A stretch of DNA of 64,000 nt. Origin: Devosia riboflavina (GTDB lineage: Bacteria > Pseudomonadota > Alphaproteobacteria > Rhizobiales > Devosiaceae). Below, in pieces: positions 8,375-16,063 of the stretch (position 1 is its first letter; each line of letters begins with the position of its first letter). The notes beneath the pieces are model-generated. The model worked only from the letters and a program-made list of their open reading frames with translations. It did not search any database and was not told the DNA's origin. The position numbers and the translations under genes are program-made. The stretch covers positions 1 through 64,000 of the forward strand of contig NZ_JQGC01000028.1 in assembly GCF_000743575.1 (NCBI RefSeq), read 5' to 3'.

Positions 8375-8406
8375 AAAGGGCGGTGTGAACCGCCCTTTGT
8401 ATTTCA
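8375..8406 (+). terminator. Rho-independent terminator after the second diguanylate cyclase
   Basis: AAAGGGCGG and CCGCCCTTT form a 9-base stem around TGTGAA, starting two bases after the stop codon and followed by TTTGTATTTC. It is placed to end the two-gene diguanylate cyclase transcript. Confidence 0.75.
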
Positions 8407-8413
8407 GTACCCC

Positions 8414-8473
8414 GCCATTCGAGCGTAGCTCGAATGGCCTGACTTACTAAAATCGCTCCACTGGAGCGATTTT
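8414..8473. repeat. Two-module palindromic repeat (modules B and A)
   Basis: Module B (8414-8438) has 11-base perfect arms, GCCATTCGAGC and GCTCGAATGGC, around GTA. Module A (8449-8473) has 12-base perfect arms, AAAATCGCTCCA and TGGAGCGATTTT, around a single C. The same two modules recur in reverse order near 37282-37340, and A alone at 28444-28466. It lies between the convergent diguanylate cyclase and yebC genes. Confidence 0.85.
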
Positions 8474-8489
8474 GCCTTACGGCCGTGCG

Positions 8490-9236
8490 TCAGCCCGCGA
8501 TCTTCGCTGCGTCTTCTTCGCTGATGTCGAAGTTGGAATAGACGTTCTGCACGTCGTCGTCTTCTTCGAGCGTGGCGATCAGCTTCATCAGCGTCGCGCC
8601 CTTTTCTGCGTCGATCGGGGTCTCGTTCTGCGGCCTCCAGATGGCCTTTACCGCTTCTGCTTCGCCCAGCACCTTTTCGAGGGCGGACGAAACTTCGACC
8701 ATGGCTTCGAACGAGGTGTAGATATAGTGGCCGTCTTCGTCGCTCTCGACATCGTCGGCGCCAGCCTCGATGGCGGCTTCCATGACCTTGTCATCCGAGC
8801 CGGCGGAACGCGGATAGGTGATTTCGCCAACGCGATCGAACATGAAGCCGACCGAACCGGTTTCACCCAGGGCGCCACCGTTCTTGGAGAAGTAGGAGCG
8901 CACGTTGGAGGCGGTGCGGTTGCGATTGTCGGTCAGCGCCTCGACGATGACGGCGACGCCACCGGGGCCGTAACCTTCGTAGCGGATTTCATCATAGTTC
9001 TCGCCATCGCTGCCCTGCGCCTTCTTGATGGCTCGGTCGATATTGTCCTTGGGCATGGACTGGGCGCGGGCATTGGCGACGGCCAGGCGCAGGCGGGCAT
9101 TAAAGGCCGGGTCCGGCATGCCCATTTTTGCGGCCACGGTGATTTCGCGGGCGAGCTTGGAGAAGATCTTCGAGCGAACGGCATCGCTCTTGCCCTTGCG
9201 GTGCATGATGTTCTTGGCGTGTGAATGGCCTGCCAT
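8490..9236 (-). CDS. YebC/PmpR family DNA-binding regulator (TACO1 homologue)
   Basis: 248 residues starting [20 protein letters not shown], the hallmark YebC N terminus; the reading frame is open further upstream but that part overlaps a repeat and is not conserved in the family. Signature stretches include [30 protein letters not shown] and [21 protein letters not shown]. YebC proteins were described as transcription regulators (PmpR), and recent work links them to translation of proline-rich stretches at stalled ribosomes. It is the last gene of the cyclo-ligase/ymdB/yebC group, 222 bases from ymdB. Confidence 0.95.
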   Translation of the reverse strand: MAGHSHAKNIMHRKGKSDAVRSKIFSKLAREITVAAKMGMPDPAFNARLRLAVANARAQSMPKDNIDRAIKKAQGSDGENYDEIRYEGYGPGGVAVIVEALTDNRNRTASNVRSYFSKNGGALGETGSVGFMFDRVGEITYPRSAGSDDKVMEAAIEAGADDVESDEDGHYIYTSFEAMVEVSSALEKVLGEAEAVKAIWRPQNETPIDAEKGATLMKLIATLEEDDDVQNVYSNFDISEEDAAKIAG

Positions 9237-9334
9237 TCGGTACCTCGGATTTTCTGAATTTTGGCGGTGCTTATAGGGGGCGACGGGGGAAAATGGAAGG
9301 GTGTGCGCTATTGCAGCTTCTATGGCAGCCGCTA

Positions 9335-9435
9335 CCCCCACCCTCATTCCCTCCCCACAAGGGGGAGGGAGGCGCAAGCCTCAGTCTTCTCGGTTCCATC
9401 GTCTCCCTCCCCTTGTGGGGAGGGATCAAGGGTGG
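9335..9435. repeat. Intergenic inverted repeat between ymdB and yebC
   Basis: A CCCACCCTCATTCCCTCCCC arm on the left and a matching GGGGAGGGATCAAGGGTGGG arm on the right enclose a purine/pyrimidine-rich middle that itself pairs (CAAGGGGGAGGGAGG with CCTCCCCTTGTGG). It is related to the longer CTCACCC/CTTCTCCC elements at 20803, 41023 and 56594. It would form a long hairpin in RNA. No gene is seen here. Confidence 0.7.
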
Positions 9436-9457
9436 GGGATTGCTAGACCCAAAAAGA

Positions 9458-10273
9458 TCAAAAATCCGGAAGAGCCTGAGCGAGGGTGCCACCGATCCGC
9501 ACCGGAAGGACCTTTTTCGCCAGACCTGTCCGGGGATCGGTCTCCACCGCCACGCCGCAAAGCGTCGCTTCGCCCTCGGCTGGGGTGAAGCGGCCATTGG
9601 GAATGCCGGTGAGAAAGCGGTTGAGCGGCTCTTCGGCATCGACGCCGATGATGGAGTCAAAGTCCCCGCACATGCCGGCATCAGCCATCAGGGCGGTGCC
9701 GCCCCTGAGGATGCGATGGTCGGAGGTCGGGATATGGGTATGCGTGCCGACGACCAGCGTTGCCTTGCCATCGAGGAAGAAACCCATGCCCTGGATTTCC
9801 GAGGTCGCCTCGGTGTGGAAATCCACGATCACGGCATCGACGACTTCGCCCAGAGGCGCGGCGGCGAGAGCGGCTTCGACGGCGCGGAAGGGGTCGTCCA
9901 TGGGCTGCATGAAGACACGGCCAATCGCATTGACGACGAGAACCCGGTGGCCATTGCGGCCTTCGACCATCATGGCGCCGCGTCCGGGGGCGCCGGGGGC
10001 AAAATTGATGGGGCGGAGCAGGGTATTTTCGCGTTCGATATAGCTCAGCGCCTCGCGCTGGTCGAAGGCGTGATCGCCGAGGGTCACGATATCGGCGCCG
10101 GCATCGCGCAGACCCTTGAAATGAGATTCGGTGAGGCCGCGGCCATGGCTGGCATTCTCGCCATTGATGACGACGAAATCGAAGCCATAGGTGGCGATAA
10201 TGCCGGGCAGGCGTTCGGCGACGGCGTCGCGGCCGGACTTGCCGACCACGTCACCCAGAAAAAGCAATTTCAT
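9458..10273 (-). CDS. ymdB: YmdB-type metallophosphoesterase (TIGR00282)
   Basis: 271 residues. The family metal-binding motifs are all present: FLGDVVGKSGR at the N terminus, NGENASHG near residue 39, GDHAFDQ near 66, DFHTEATSE near 150 and GTHTHIPTSD near 177. Bacillus YmdB hydrolyses 2',3'- or 3',5'-cyclic nucleotides and affects biofilm and sporulation; the alphaproteobacterial role is not known. It overlaps the 5-formyltetrahydrofolate cyclo-ligase stop by four bases (10270-10273), and a yebC gene follows downstream. The proteobacterial proteins are often annotated only as TIGR00282 phosphoesterase, so the symbol marks the family rather than a tested function. Confidence 0.9.
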   Translation of the reverse strand: MKLLFLGDVVGKSGRDAVAERLPGIIATYGFDFVVINGENASHGRGLTESHFKGLRDAGADIVTLGDHAFDQREALSYIERENTLLRPINFAPGAPGRGAMMVEGRNGHRVLVVNAIGRVFMQPMDDPFRAVEAALAAAPLGEVVDAVIVDFHTEATSEIQGMGFFLDGKATLVVGTHTHIPTSDHRILRGGTALMADAGMCGDFDSIIGVDAEEPLNRFLTGIPNGRFTPAEGEATLCGVAVETDPRTGLAKKVLPVRIGGTLAQALPDF

Positions 10274-10857
10274 AAATTGGCCTCGAAGAATTCGACCCCG
10301 TTTTCGGTGACAACAGCATCGAGCGGAATATCGTGGGCTTGGCGCGGAATATGGTCGAAGGCCTGCGCCGAGAAAGCGAGACCGATCAGCATCGGCCTTT
10401 TGCGCAGCGAGGCGAGGGTCCGGTCATAATAGCCCCCGCCATAGCCGAGCCGCGTACCGGCTTTGTCAAAGCCGAGGAGCGGCATGAGAATGAGATCGGG
10501 CTCGGAGCGGGGCGCGAGATCGGAGGGCGCGAGCGTACCGAAGCCGGCTTCGTAAAGCGGCGCATCGGCGCCCCAGATGCGAAATTCGAGCGGTTCTTCG
10601 GGGCCGTTGACGACAGGCAGAATGACGGTCTGTCCGCCATCCATCAGGCGCACCAGGATGGGCTGGCAATCGGCCTCGTCGCGAATGCGCCAATAGCCGG
10701 CAATGGCGTCTTCGGGCCCGAAGGCGATCTTGTCGAAGAAGTGGAAGGAAATGGCACTGGAGGCTTCGGCGCGGAATTCGGGAGAAAGCGCCTCGCGGCG
10801 CGCCCGTGCAGTTTTGCGCAGGAGGGCCTTTTCGGCCTCGATTCCGTCTTCCACCAT
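10270..10857 (-). CDS. 5-formyltetrahydrofolate cyclo-ligase
   Basis: 195 residues. The ATP-dependent enzyme converts 5-formyl-THF to 5,10-methenyl-THF, rescuing an inhibitory folate. Diagnostic features are the N-terminal ALLRKTARARREAL helix, PLLGFDKAGTRLGYGGGYYDR near residue 130, and a C-terminal IPLDAVVTENG. E. coli calls it ygfA (fau). It lies immediately downstream of a 6S RNA, the same association as ssrS-ygfA in many proteobacteria, and is probably cotranscribed with it by read-through. The stop overlaps ymdB by four bases. Confidence 0.95.
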   Translation of the reverse strand: MVEDGIEAEKALLRKTARARREALSPEFRAEASSAISFHFFDKIAFGPEDAIAGYWRIRDEADCQPILVRLMDGGQTVILPVVNGPEEPLEFRIWGADAPLYEAGFGTLAPSDLAPRSEPDLILMPLLGFDKAGTRLGYGGGYYDRTLASLRKRPMLIGLAFSAQAFDHIPRQAHDIPLDAVVTENGVEFFEANL

Positions 10858-10869
10858 ACGCGCCTGTCT

Positions 10870-11038
10870 CTGGGATCTCTGAAGAATAGGTGCCGCCCTG
10901 GCCGTGGGACGAGCGATCCCGGGAACCTACTCACGTAGGTGGGCGCCGTATGTCCAAGCCCACGGGCCTGGTCAGGGACAGCTCCCTTAGGATCGATTAA
11001 GGCCCCGGGGATATGTGTGTCCTCACGTACCGGGCAGC
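10870..11038 (-). ncRNA. ssrS: 6S RNA (SsrS), regulator of RNA polymerase
   Basis: The roughly 170-base gap upstream of the cyclo-ligase gene contains a structured RNA. On the minus strand the 5' end TCTTGGG pairs with the 3' end CCCAGAGA (one bulge) to close a long rod. An internal stem CAGGCCCGTGGG/CCCACGGCCAGG and a terminal CACCTACGTGAGTAGG hairpin follow. A near-consensus promoter begins it (TTGCGC, 17 bases, TATATC). 6S RNA mimics an open promoter and holds the housekeeping RNA polymerase in stationary phase. The location before a cyclo-ligase gene is the classic one. The exact ends are estimates. Confidence 0.72.
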
Positions 11039-11044
11039 CCAAGA

Positions 11045-11073
11045 GATATAGGCGCTTCCCCTGCCCCGCGCAA
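11045..11073 (-). promoter_or_regulatory. Sigma-70-type promoter of the 6S RNA
   Basis: On the minus strand TTGCGC (11068-11073) and TATATC (11045-11050) are separated by 17 bases. A start seven or so bases further on coincides with the first paired bases of the 6S rod, which supports both calls. Confidence 0.6.
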
Positions 11074-11111
11074 ACGGCAACCCACAAGAATGTGTGTGCG
11101 CCAATGCGCTT

Positions 11112-11585
11112 TTATGACATGGCGGCAAGGCTCTCGGCCATGACGGCTTCCAGCCGGTCAAAACCATGGCCGGTGCCGATTTCCCGCGCTGCGGCGCCGT
11201 CGCTGCCGTCGAGCAGCAGCAGATGTTCGTCATAGCGCATCAGGCTGCCGCAATTGTGTGGGCGGAAGAGCAGGGTGACGAGCGAGGCGGACAGCGGCTT
11301 TCCGTCGACGCGCATGGCGTAGCTATAGACGACGCGATCCGGCACCGCGATGTCGAGATAGGCAATGTCGACCTCGTGCTCGACGCCCATGGGATCGGCG
11401 AGACGGCTGAAATCGTGGCCGCCGATGCGGAAATCGTGGCGGACCTCACGCTCGGTCCAATCGGGATGGCAGCCGGCCCAGAGATTTTTCAGTTTTGGAT
11501 CGGACCAGAAGCGAAAGGCATGGGCGGGGGAGCCGGGCAGGACACGATCGAGCGTGAAGCGCGAATGGGCGGGATCACTGGCCAT
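11112..11585 (-). CDS. SRPBCC (AHSA1-like) domain protein
   Basis: 157 residues with the pattern of the activator-of-Hsp90/START-like fold: FTLDRVLPGSPAHAFRFWSDPKLKNLWAG at the start, FRIGGHDFSR in the middle, and TLLFRPHNCGSLMRYDEHLLLLDG near the end. These small proteins bind hydrophobic ligands; no enzymatic residue is evident. It follows the ArsR gene with an 11-base overlap (11575-11585), the widespread ArsR-SRPBCC pairing, so it likely acts under that regulator. The ligand is unknown. Confidence 0.85.
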   Translation of the reverse strand: MASDPAHSRFTLDRVLPGSPAHAFRFWSDPKLKNLWAGCHPDWTEREVRHDFRIGGHDFSRLADPMGVEHEVDIAYLDIAVPDRVVYSYAMRVDGKPLSASLVTLLFRPHNCGSLMRYDEHLLLLDGSDGAAAREIGTGHGFDRLEAVMAESLAAMS

Positions 11586-11916
11586 CGGACTTGTCCTCGG
11601 GATTAGCCGCCATGGCGGCGGCGAGGCGATCGAAACCGGTTTCGAGATGGCGCTGATGCGCGTCGAGCCAGGTGCGGAGGGGATTTAGGCCTTCCTCGCA
11701 GATGGAAAAGGTGCGCACCCTGCCCTCTTTCTTCGAGGTGATGATGCCGCCATTCTCCAGCACTTTGAGGTGCTTCAGGGTGGACGGCAGGCCGAGATCG
11801 AAGGGCGCGGCCAGTTCCTTCATCGAGGTCGGGCCGGCTTCGACGAGGCGCGAAACCATGGCGCGGCGATAGGGATCGGCGAGGGCCTGGAAGACGGTAT
11901 CGAGTTCGGCTGACAT
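11575..11916 (-). CDS. ArsR-family winged-helix transcription regulator
   Basis: 113 residues. The ATG at 11914-11916 overlaps the GST stop by one base; upstream in-frame sequence is GST sequence in another frame. The winged helix covers about residues 5-85, with the recognition helix around DLGLPSTLKHLKVLENGGII, then a wing KKEGRVRTFSICEEG. The cysteine pairs of metal-sensing ArsR proteins are absent; this is the subfamily that accompanies SRPBCC proteins. Two similar inverted repeats ahead of the upstream GST gene (12604-12645 and 12662-12685) are its likely operators, so the GST-arsR-SRPBCC operon would be autoregulated. Confidence 0.9.
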   Translation of the reverse strand: MSAELDTVFQALADPYRRAMVSRLVEAGPTSMKELAAPFDLGLPSTLKHLKVLENGGIITSKKEGRVRTFSICEEGLNPLRTWLDAHQRHLETGFDRLAAAMAANPEDKSDGQ

Positions 11917-12599
11917 CAGGACCCCGGCAGGAAGCGCGCCGGCATGGCGCCGCGATAGGGGAACATTGTAAAATAAGGCTGGGCTTGAGCAAGCACGGAA
12001 GCGACGGACGGGCGCGAAAGGAGACGCTCGATATAAGCGCTGAGCGCCGTGGCGGAAGCTGGGAATGGCTCGACGATACCGGCGAAGAAGAGGCCCGGAA
12101 ACGCGGCGCAATCGGCGATGGAGAAGTCGTCGCTCACAGCCCATTCGCGACCGGTCATGTGCTTCTCGATCATGCCATAGGCCAGGCGCAGGTTTTCGCG
12201 CGCTTCAGCGACGCCATGGGGGTCATTGGCGCCTGCGGGCCTAATGCGGTCAGTGACGATCTTTTGCATGGGCTGTTGCACATAGAGATCGAAGAAGCGG
12301 TCCCAGAGCCGCGCTTCGAGGAGTGTTTCCGGGTCGTTTGGCCAGAGTTTCGCAATGCCCGGATGACGCTGCGCGAGATATTCGAGGATGATGGTGGTTT
12401 CGGCCACATGCCGGCCGGTCGCTTCGTCGTGAAGCAGCGGGATTTTGCCGACAGGCCAATGGTCGGAAACCTGTCTGGCCGATAGAGGATCCGAAAAATC
12501 CACGGTAACGGCGCGATAGGGCAATTGCGCCTCTTCGAGCGCGATCATCACCTTGTGGCAGAAGGAGGCAAGCGGGTGGACGTAGAGCGTCAGAGACAT
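11916..12599 (-). CDS. Glutathione S-transferase family protein
   Basis: 227 residues from ATG at 12597-12599. The thioredoxin-like N-terminal domain starts MSLTLYVHPLASFCHKV, with a Ser/Cys pair where GSTs activate the thiol, and has the cis-Pro in PVGKIPLLHD and the glutathione-contacting ETTIILEYLA. The all-helical domain follows from about residue 90. GSTs attach glutathione to electrophiles; the substrate is unknown. It is first in an operon with ArsR and SRPBCC genes. No Shine-Dalgarno is visible because a 17-base-arm palindrome ends four bases before the ATG. Confidence 0.9.
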   Translation of the reverse strand: MSLTLYVHPLASFCHKVMIALEEAQLPYRAVTVDFSDPLSARQVSDHWPVGKIPLLHDEATGRHVAETTIILEYLAQRHPGIAKLWPNDPETLLEARLWDRFFDLYVQQPMQKIVTDRIRPAGANDPHGVAEARENLRLAYGMIEKHMTGREWAVSDDFSIADCAAFPGLFFAGIVEPFPASATALSAYIERLLSRPSVASVLAQAQPYFTMFPYRGAMPARFLPGS

Positions 12600-12603
12600 C
12601 AAA

Positions 12604-12645
12604 GGCTGCCAGATAGTTTCGATATAAAGAAACTATCTGGCAGCC
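12604..12645 (-). promoter_or_regulatory. Inverted repeat IR1, candidate ArsR operator before GST
   Basis: GGCTGCCAGATAGTTTC (12604-12620) and its exact complement (12629-12645) flank an 8-base AT-rich loop. The inner part has the form GTTTC-N8-GAAAC, shared with IR2 at 12662. It ends four bases before the GST start, so it could act as a protein-binding site, or, in RNA, as a hairpin that hides the ribosome-binding site. Confidence 0.65.
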
Positions 12646-12661
12646 CGATATGATGCAAGAG

Positions 12662-12685
12662 AAAGTTTCCGAAGATGGAAACTTT
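12662..12685 (-). promoter_or_regulatory. Inverted repeat IR2, second GTTTC-N8-GAAAC site
   Basis: AAAGTTTCC (12662-12670) and GGAAACTTT (12677-12685) are perfect arms around GAAGAT. The core GTTTC-N8-GAAAC matches IR1; the two centres are 49 bases apart. It touches the last two bases of pgk. Two identical cores of equal spacing are best explained as paired operators of the ArsR protein encoded two genes downstream. Confidence 0.6.
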
Positions 12686-13886
12686 ACTTCTTGAGCGCCT
12701 GCACGCCCGGCAGGGGCTTGCCTTCCATCCATTCGAGGAAGGCACCGCCGGCGGTCGACACATAGGTCAGGGCATCCTTGACGCCGGCATGGGCGAGCGC
12801 GCTGACCGTATCGCCGCCACCGGCGACCGAGATCAGGTGCCCGTCATGGGTGCGCTTGGCAACGTGCTTGGCAATGGCCACGGTGCCAGCGTCAAAAGGC
12901 TCCATTTCGAAGGCGCCGACCGGGCCGTTCCAGATGACGGTATGGGCATCGTCGATGGCGCCATTGATGCGCTCGATCGAGGAGGGGCCGATATCCAAAA
13001 TCATGCCGTCGGGATCGACGGCATCGACGCCATAGAGACGGGTCGGCGAATTGGCCTTGAAATGCCAGGAGACCACGGCGTCCACGGGCAGGATGATGGC
13101 GCAATTGGCCTTGTCGGCCTTGTCCATGATGCGGCGGGCGGTATCGGCAAGATCCTTCTCGCAGAGCGATTTGCCGACCCCAAAACCCTGGGCAAAGAGG
13201 AACGTATTAGCCATGCCGCCGCCGATGACGAGGCCATCGACCTTGGTGACGAGGTTTTCGAGAAGGTCGATCTTGGACGACACCTTGGCGCCACCAACGA
13301 TGGCGACGACCGGCTTCTTGGGCTTGCCAAGGCCTTTTTCGAGCGCTTCGAGCTCGCCCTGCATGGCAAGGCCGGCGGCAGCGGGGAGGAGATGGGCCAG
13401 GGCTTCCGTAGAAGCGTGGGCGCGGTGCGCGGCCGAGAAGGCGTCGTTGACATAGACATCGCCGAGGCTCGCCATGCGCTTGGCAAGCTCGACATCATTG
13501 GCTTCTTCGCCCGGATGGAAGCGGGTGTTTTCAAGGACGAGGACCGAGCCGGCCGGCGCTTCGGCGATCGCCTGCTTGGCAGCGCTCACATCGGTCCAGT
13601 CGGTGGCGACGAATCCGACGGGGTGGCCGGTGACGTCGGCAACGGCCGAGCAGACCTGTTCGAGCGAGAATTCGGGATCGACCTTGCCCTTGGGCCGGCC
13701 GAAATGGGAAAGCAGCACGACCTTGGCGTCGTGCTTGACGATTTCGCGGATGGTGGGAACGAGGCGCTCGATGCGCGTCGCGTCACTCACCTTGCCATCG
13801 GCCACGGGAACATTGAGGTCGGCTCTGAGGAGCACGACCTTCTTGCTGAGGTCGAGTTCGTCGAGAGTCTTGAATTGCGCGGTCAT
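12684..13886 (-). CDS. pgk: Phosphoglycerate kinase
   Basis: 400 residues from ATG at 13884-13886 ([20 protein letters not shown]). Family motifs: RADLNVPV, then [11 protein letters not shown], the [13 protein letters not shown] segment, [30 protein letters not shown], and the C-terminal [14 protein letters not shown] glycine-rich loop that binds ATP. It transfers phosphate between 1,3-bisphosphoglycerate and ADP in glycolysis and gluconeogenesis. In relatives pgk follows gap in a tkt-gap-pgk-fba cluster; here about 3 kb with a MerR gene and small envelope genes separates pgk from gap, so the ancestral cluster appears to be interrupted. Confidence 0.97.
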   Translation of the reverse strand: MTAQFKTLDELDLSKKVVLLRADLNVPVADGKVSDATRIERLVPTIREIVKHDAKVVLLSHFGRPKGKVDPEFSLEQVCSAVADVTGHPVGFVATDWTDVSAAKQAIAEAPAGSVLVLENTRFHPGEEANDVELAKRMASLGDVYVNDAFSAAHRAHASTEALAHLLPAAAGLAMQGELEALEKGLGKPKKPVVAIVGGAKVSSKIDLLENLVTKVDGLVIGGGMANTFLFAQGFGVGKSLCEKDLADTARRIMDKADKANCAIILPVDAVVSWHFKANSPTRLYGVDAVDPDGMILDIGPSSIERINGAIDDAHTVIWNGPVGAFEMEPFDAGTVAIAKHVAKRTHDGHLISVAGGGDTVSALAHAGVKDALTYVSTAGGAFLEWMEGKPLPGVQALKK

Positions 13887-13971
13887 GGCCAGGCTCCGAA
13901 GAGATACGAAACTTGGGCCTTGGCCTATCAGAGGCAGACGGATCGGAAAAGCACTGTGACGAAGATTCTCG

Positions 13972-14274
13972 TCAGCTCCCAATGAGAACGCGGCGCAACT
14001 GATGGCCGAAAAGGAAGACGAACGGGCTCAGCGCGGTCCAGGCGGCCAGGCGTACGAGATCGTCGACCATGACATGGCGGGCAAAACCGAGGCTGGCCCA
14101 AGGCGCAGTGCCGACGAGACCGACAATGCGCTGGTGGCGCCTGACGAGATGGGCCAGCATCACCAGGGCCGGCAGCGCCAGGAGCATCAGGCTGTCCAAA
14201 AACCCTGCGCCGAGCCAGGCCAGTGGCAGGGCCGAATGAAAGCGACGGGTGAGATGGAACATTGTTCGCTCCAA
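13972..14274 (-). CDS. Small hydrophobic protein of unknown function
   Basis: 100 residues (96 if the ATG four codons in is used). Two or three hydrophobic stretches are visible, about residues 15-40 ([23 protein letters not shown]) broken by LVRRHQR, and 70-92 with [16 protein letters not shown]. It could be a small inner-membrane protein. It lies upstream of pgk on the same strand with an 85-base gap, and is divergent from the MerR-ATPase gene. I recognise no family. Coding is supported mainly by the fit of the frame in the gap and consistent third-position G/C. Confidence 0.5.
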   Translation of the reverse strand: MERTMFHLTRRFHSALPLAWLGAGFLDSLMLLALPALVMLAHLVRRHQRIVGLVGTAPWASLGFARHVMVDDLVRLAAWTALSPFVFLFGHQLRRVLIGS

Positions 14275-14391
14275 GCCTTGCTGACAAATCAGATTCTAGG
14301 CCGATTTGGTGACAGGGCGTTGACGGGGGCTTGACCCGTCCCCTGGGACCGCCCTGATGAGAGTAAGGGTCAAATCTGGAGGTGATTCCCC

Positions 14392-15363
14392 TTGACCCGT
14401 TCCGACCAAGTTTTTTCGCCTAGCGAGGCGGCCCGCGCGCTCGGCATTTCGGCAAAGGCGCTGCGGCTTTATGAGCAGCGCGGCCTTGTTACGCCCATCC
14501 GCGGTGCCAATGGCTGGCGGCATTATGGGCGCGAGCAGATGGCGCGGCTCCGTGAGATCGTGGCGCTGCGCACGCTCGGGCTGAGCCTTGCCCAGATTGC
14601 CGCGGTGCTCTCGGGCAGAAGCCACGACCTCGACAAGGCCCTTGCCGAACACCAGACCCGTCTTGAAGGCAGCCTGACGGGTCTCCTCGATGCCATCGAG
14701 CGGGTGCGTGTCTGGCGCAATGATCTCAGCGAAGGCCGGGCGCCTGATCTTACCGATCTGGCGGCAGGGCAGCCTGCCGTGTCGCTGACACTACCCTGGC
14801 CGTGGAATGGCGAGACTTTTGCACTGAAGCGGCTCGCGCCGGTGACCTATCTCGTCGGGCCGCTCGGCAGCGGCAAGACGCGGCTGGCCATGGCGCTGGC
14901 GGAGGCACTGGGTGGAGCATTTGCGGGTCTCGATCGGGTTGCGCCGGAGGCTATGTCCGCCGGGGTGGCGCATGAGCTGCAATGGCTGCTGGAGGACGGG
15001 GCCACGGATAGCCCTGCCCTTCGCGCCGTGCTGGCAAGCATGGTCCGCGATGATGAGCGGGTGGGGACAATCGATCTCGTCGAGGAGGGTTTGGACGAAG
15101 CGACGCAACTGGCGCTCGGCGGTTGGCTGCAGCGGCGGAGCGAGGGCGATATGCCGCTGGTGGTGATGACGCGGTCGAATGCGGTGCTCGATCTCGAAGC
15201 GGTGAGCGCCGGTCACGCGATCCTCTTTTGTCCGCCCAATCACAGCGTGCCTTTCGAGGTTTTGGCCGTGGCGGGATCGCCGGGCTATGAGAGCGTCAGC
15301 AATTGCCTGGGAACGCCGGAGGCGCGGGCGCGGACGGCGGGCATGGTTGTGCGGATGAGCTGA
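14392..15363 (+). CDS. MerR-family regulator fused to a P-loop (ATPase-like) domain
   Basis: 323 residues. The start is TTG at 14392, seven bases after an AGGTGA-type ribosome site. Residues 8-75 are a MerR winged helix (FSPSEAARALGISAKALRLYE, then LREIVALRTLGLSLAQIAAVL) followed by a helix to about 112. The usual short ligand domain is replaced by about 190 residues that carry a Walker A, GPLGSGKT, at about 156-163 after TFALKRLAPVTYLV. A hydrophobic MPLVVMTRS strand near 265 could be part of the nucleotide core; a clear Walker B acid is hard to assign. MerR proteins normally twist a long-spacer promoter; here nucleotide binding might be the signal. The role is unknown. Confidence 0.75.
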   Translation: MTRSDQVFSPSEAARALGISAKALRLYEQRGLVTPIRGANGWRHYGREQMARLREIVALRTLGLSLAQIAAVLSGRSHDLDKALAEHQTRLEGSLTGLLDAIERVRVWRNDLSEGRAPDLTDLAAGQPAVSLTLPWPWNGETFALKRLAPVTYLVGPLGSGKTRLAMALAEALGGAFAGLDRVAPEAMSAGVAHELQWLLEDGATDSPALRAVLASMVRDDERVGTIDLVEEGLDEATQLALGGWLQRRSEGDMPLVVMTRSNAVLDLEAVSAGHAILFCPPNHSVPFEVLAVAGSPGYESVSNCLGTPEARARTAGMVVRMS

Positions 15364-15372
15364 CCTGATCTC

Positions 15373-15457
15373 GTCACCCTCGGGCTCGAACCGAGAGCCC
15401 TGTACTTGCGCCAACATCCCTAAGTGAAGTGTCCTCGGGTCAAGCCCGAGGATGACG
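15373..15457. repeat. Intergenic palindrome, family R3 (copy 1)
   Basis: GTCACCCTCGGGCTCGAACC at the left pairs with a CCTCGGGTCAAGCCCGAGG-type right end (ends at 15457). A similar element lies at 45460-45543, with the shared middle AAGTGAAGTGTCCTCGGG read in the opposite direction. It fills the gap between the convergent MerR and DUF1089 genes and may also serve as a transcription stop. Confidence 0.8.
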
Positions 15458-15470
15458 GCCGGTGGTGAGC

Positions 15471-16055
15471 TCAGGCCCGTGCAAACAGCCCCGGATAGTC
15501 CGTCACTAGCCCATCTGCATCCACCGCCAGCACGGCCTCGAAATCATCCGATTGGAAGCGGAAGTGGCCGCTATCAAGCCGGGTATAGACCTGCTCAGCG
15601 CGGCGGACTTCCATGGTCGTCGCGTCGATCCAGACCATGGCGAATTTCTGCGGCTTTCCGTCCTGCCACTCGCTGCGCCAGATGGGCAGGGAATTGGTCA
15701 TGGGCGTGGGCCAGATATCGACGTCGACGCAGCCCTTTAAGCCCGAGATCGGCTCGGCGCGATCGTCCGACCAGCCGCCTTGCCCGTCGCAAAAGAGTTC
15801 CAGCGCCTTGCCATCGGCCCGCTCGATTTTTAGCGTGCGGGTATGGCCGTTTTCGTCGAGCTTGATGCGGTAAAAGAGCCCGAAATCGTCGCCGATGATG
15901 GCGCCGCGAATGCGGGTGTCCCGGCCATTGGCGATGACGTGGCAATGCTCCAGCGTCTTGAGATCAAGACCACGCCACCGATAGGACTGATTGAGGCTCA
16001 AGACGCTTCTCCCGACACGCATCGCATTTGCAGCAAATGCGCGCGGGGAAAGCAA
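15471..16055 (-). CDS. Putative glycolipid-binding protein (DUF1089)
   Basis: 194 residues; the ATG 11 codons later (MRVGRSVLSLNQ) may be the true start because homology begins near SYRWRGLDLKTLEHC. Typical stretches are HCHVIANG, IRGAIIGDDFGLFYRIKLDENG, GGWSDDRAEPISGLKGCVDVDIWPTP and a final FRFQSDDFEAVLAVDADGLVTDYPGLF. A structure from this family (PF06475) has a split barrel proposed to bind glycolipids; no enzyme activity is known. It is convergent with the MerR-ATPase gene and nine bases downstream of the next gene's stop on the same strand, so the two are probably cotranscribed. Confidence 0.82.
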   Translation of the reverse strand: MLSPRAFAANAMRVGRSVLSLNQSYRWRGLDLKTLEHCHVIANGRDTRIRGAIIGDDFGLFYRIKLDENGHTRTLKIERADGKALELFCDGQGGWSDDRAEPISGLKGCVDVDIWPTPMTNSLPIWRSEWQDGKPQKFAMVWIDATTMEVRRAEQVYTRLDSGHFRFQSDDFEAVLAVDADGLVTDYPGLFARA

Positions 16056-16063
16056 GCGCGGCG

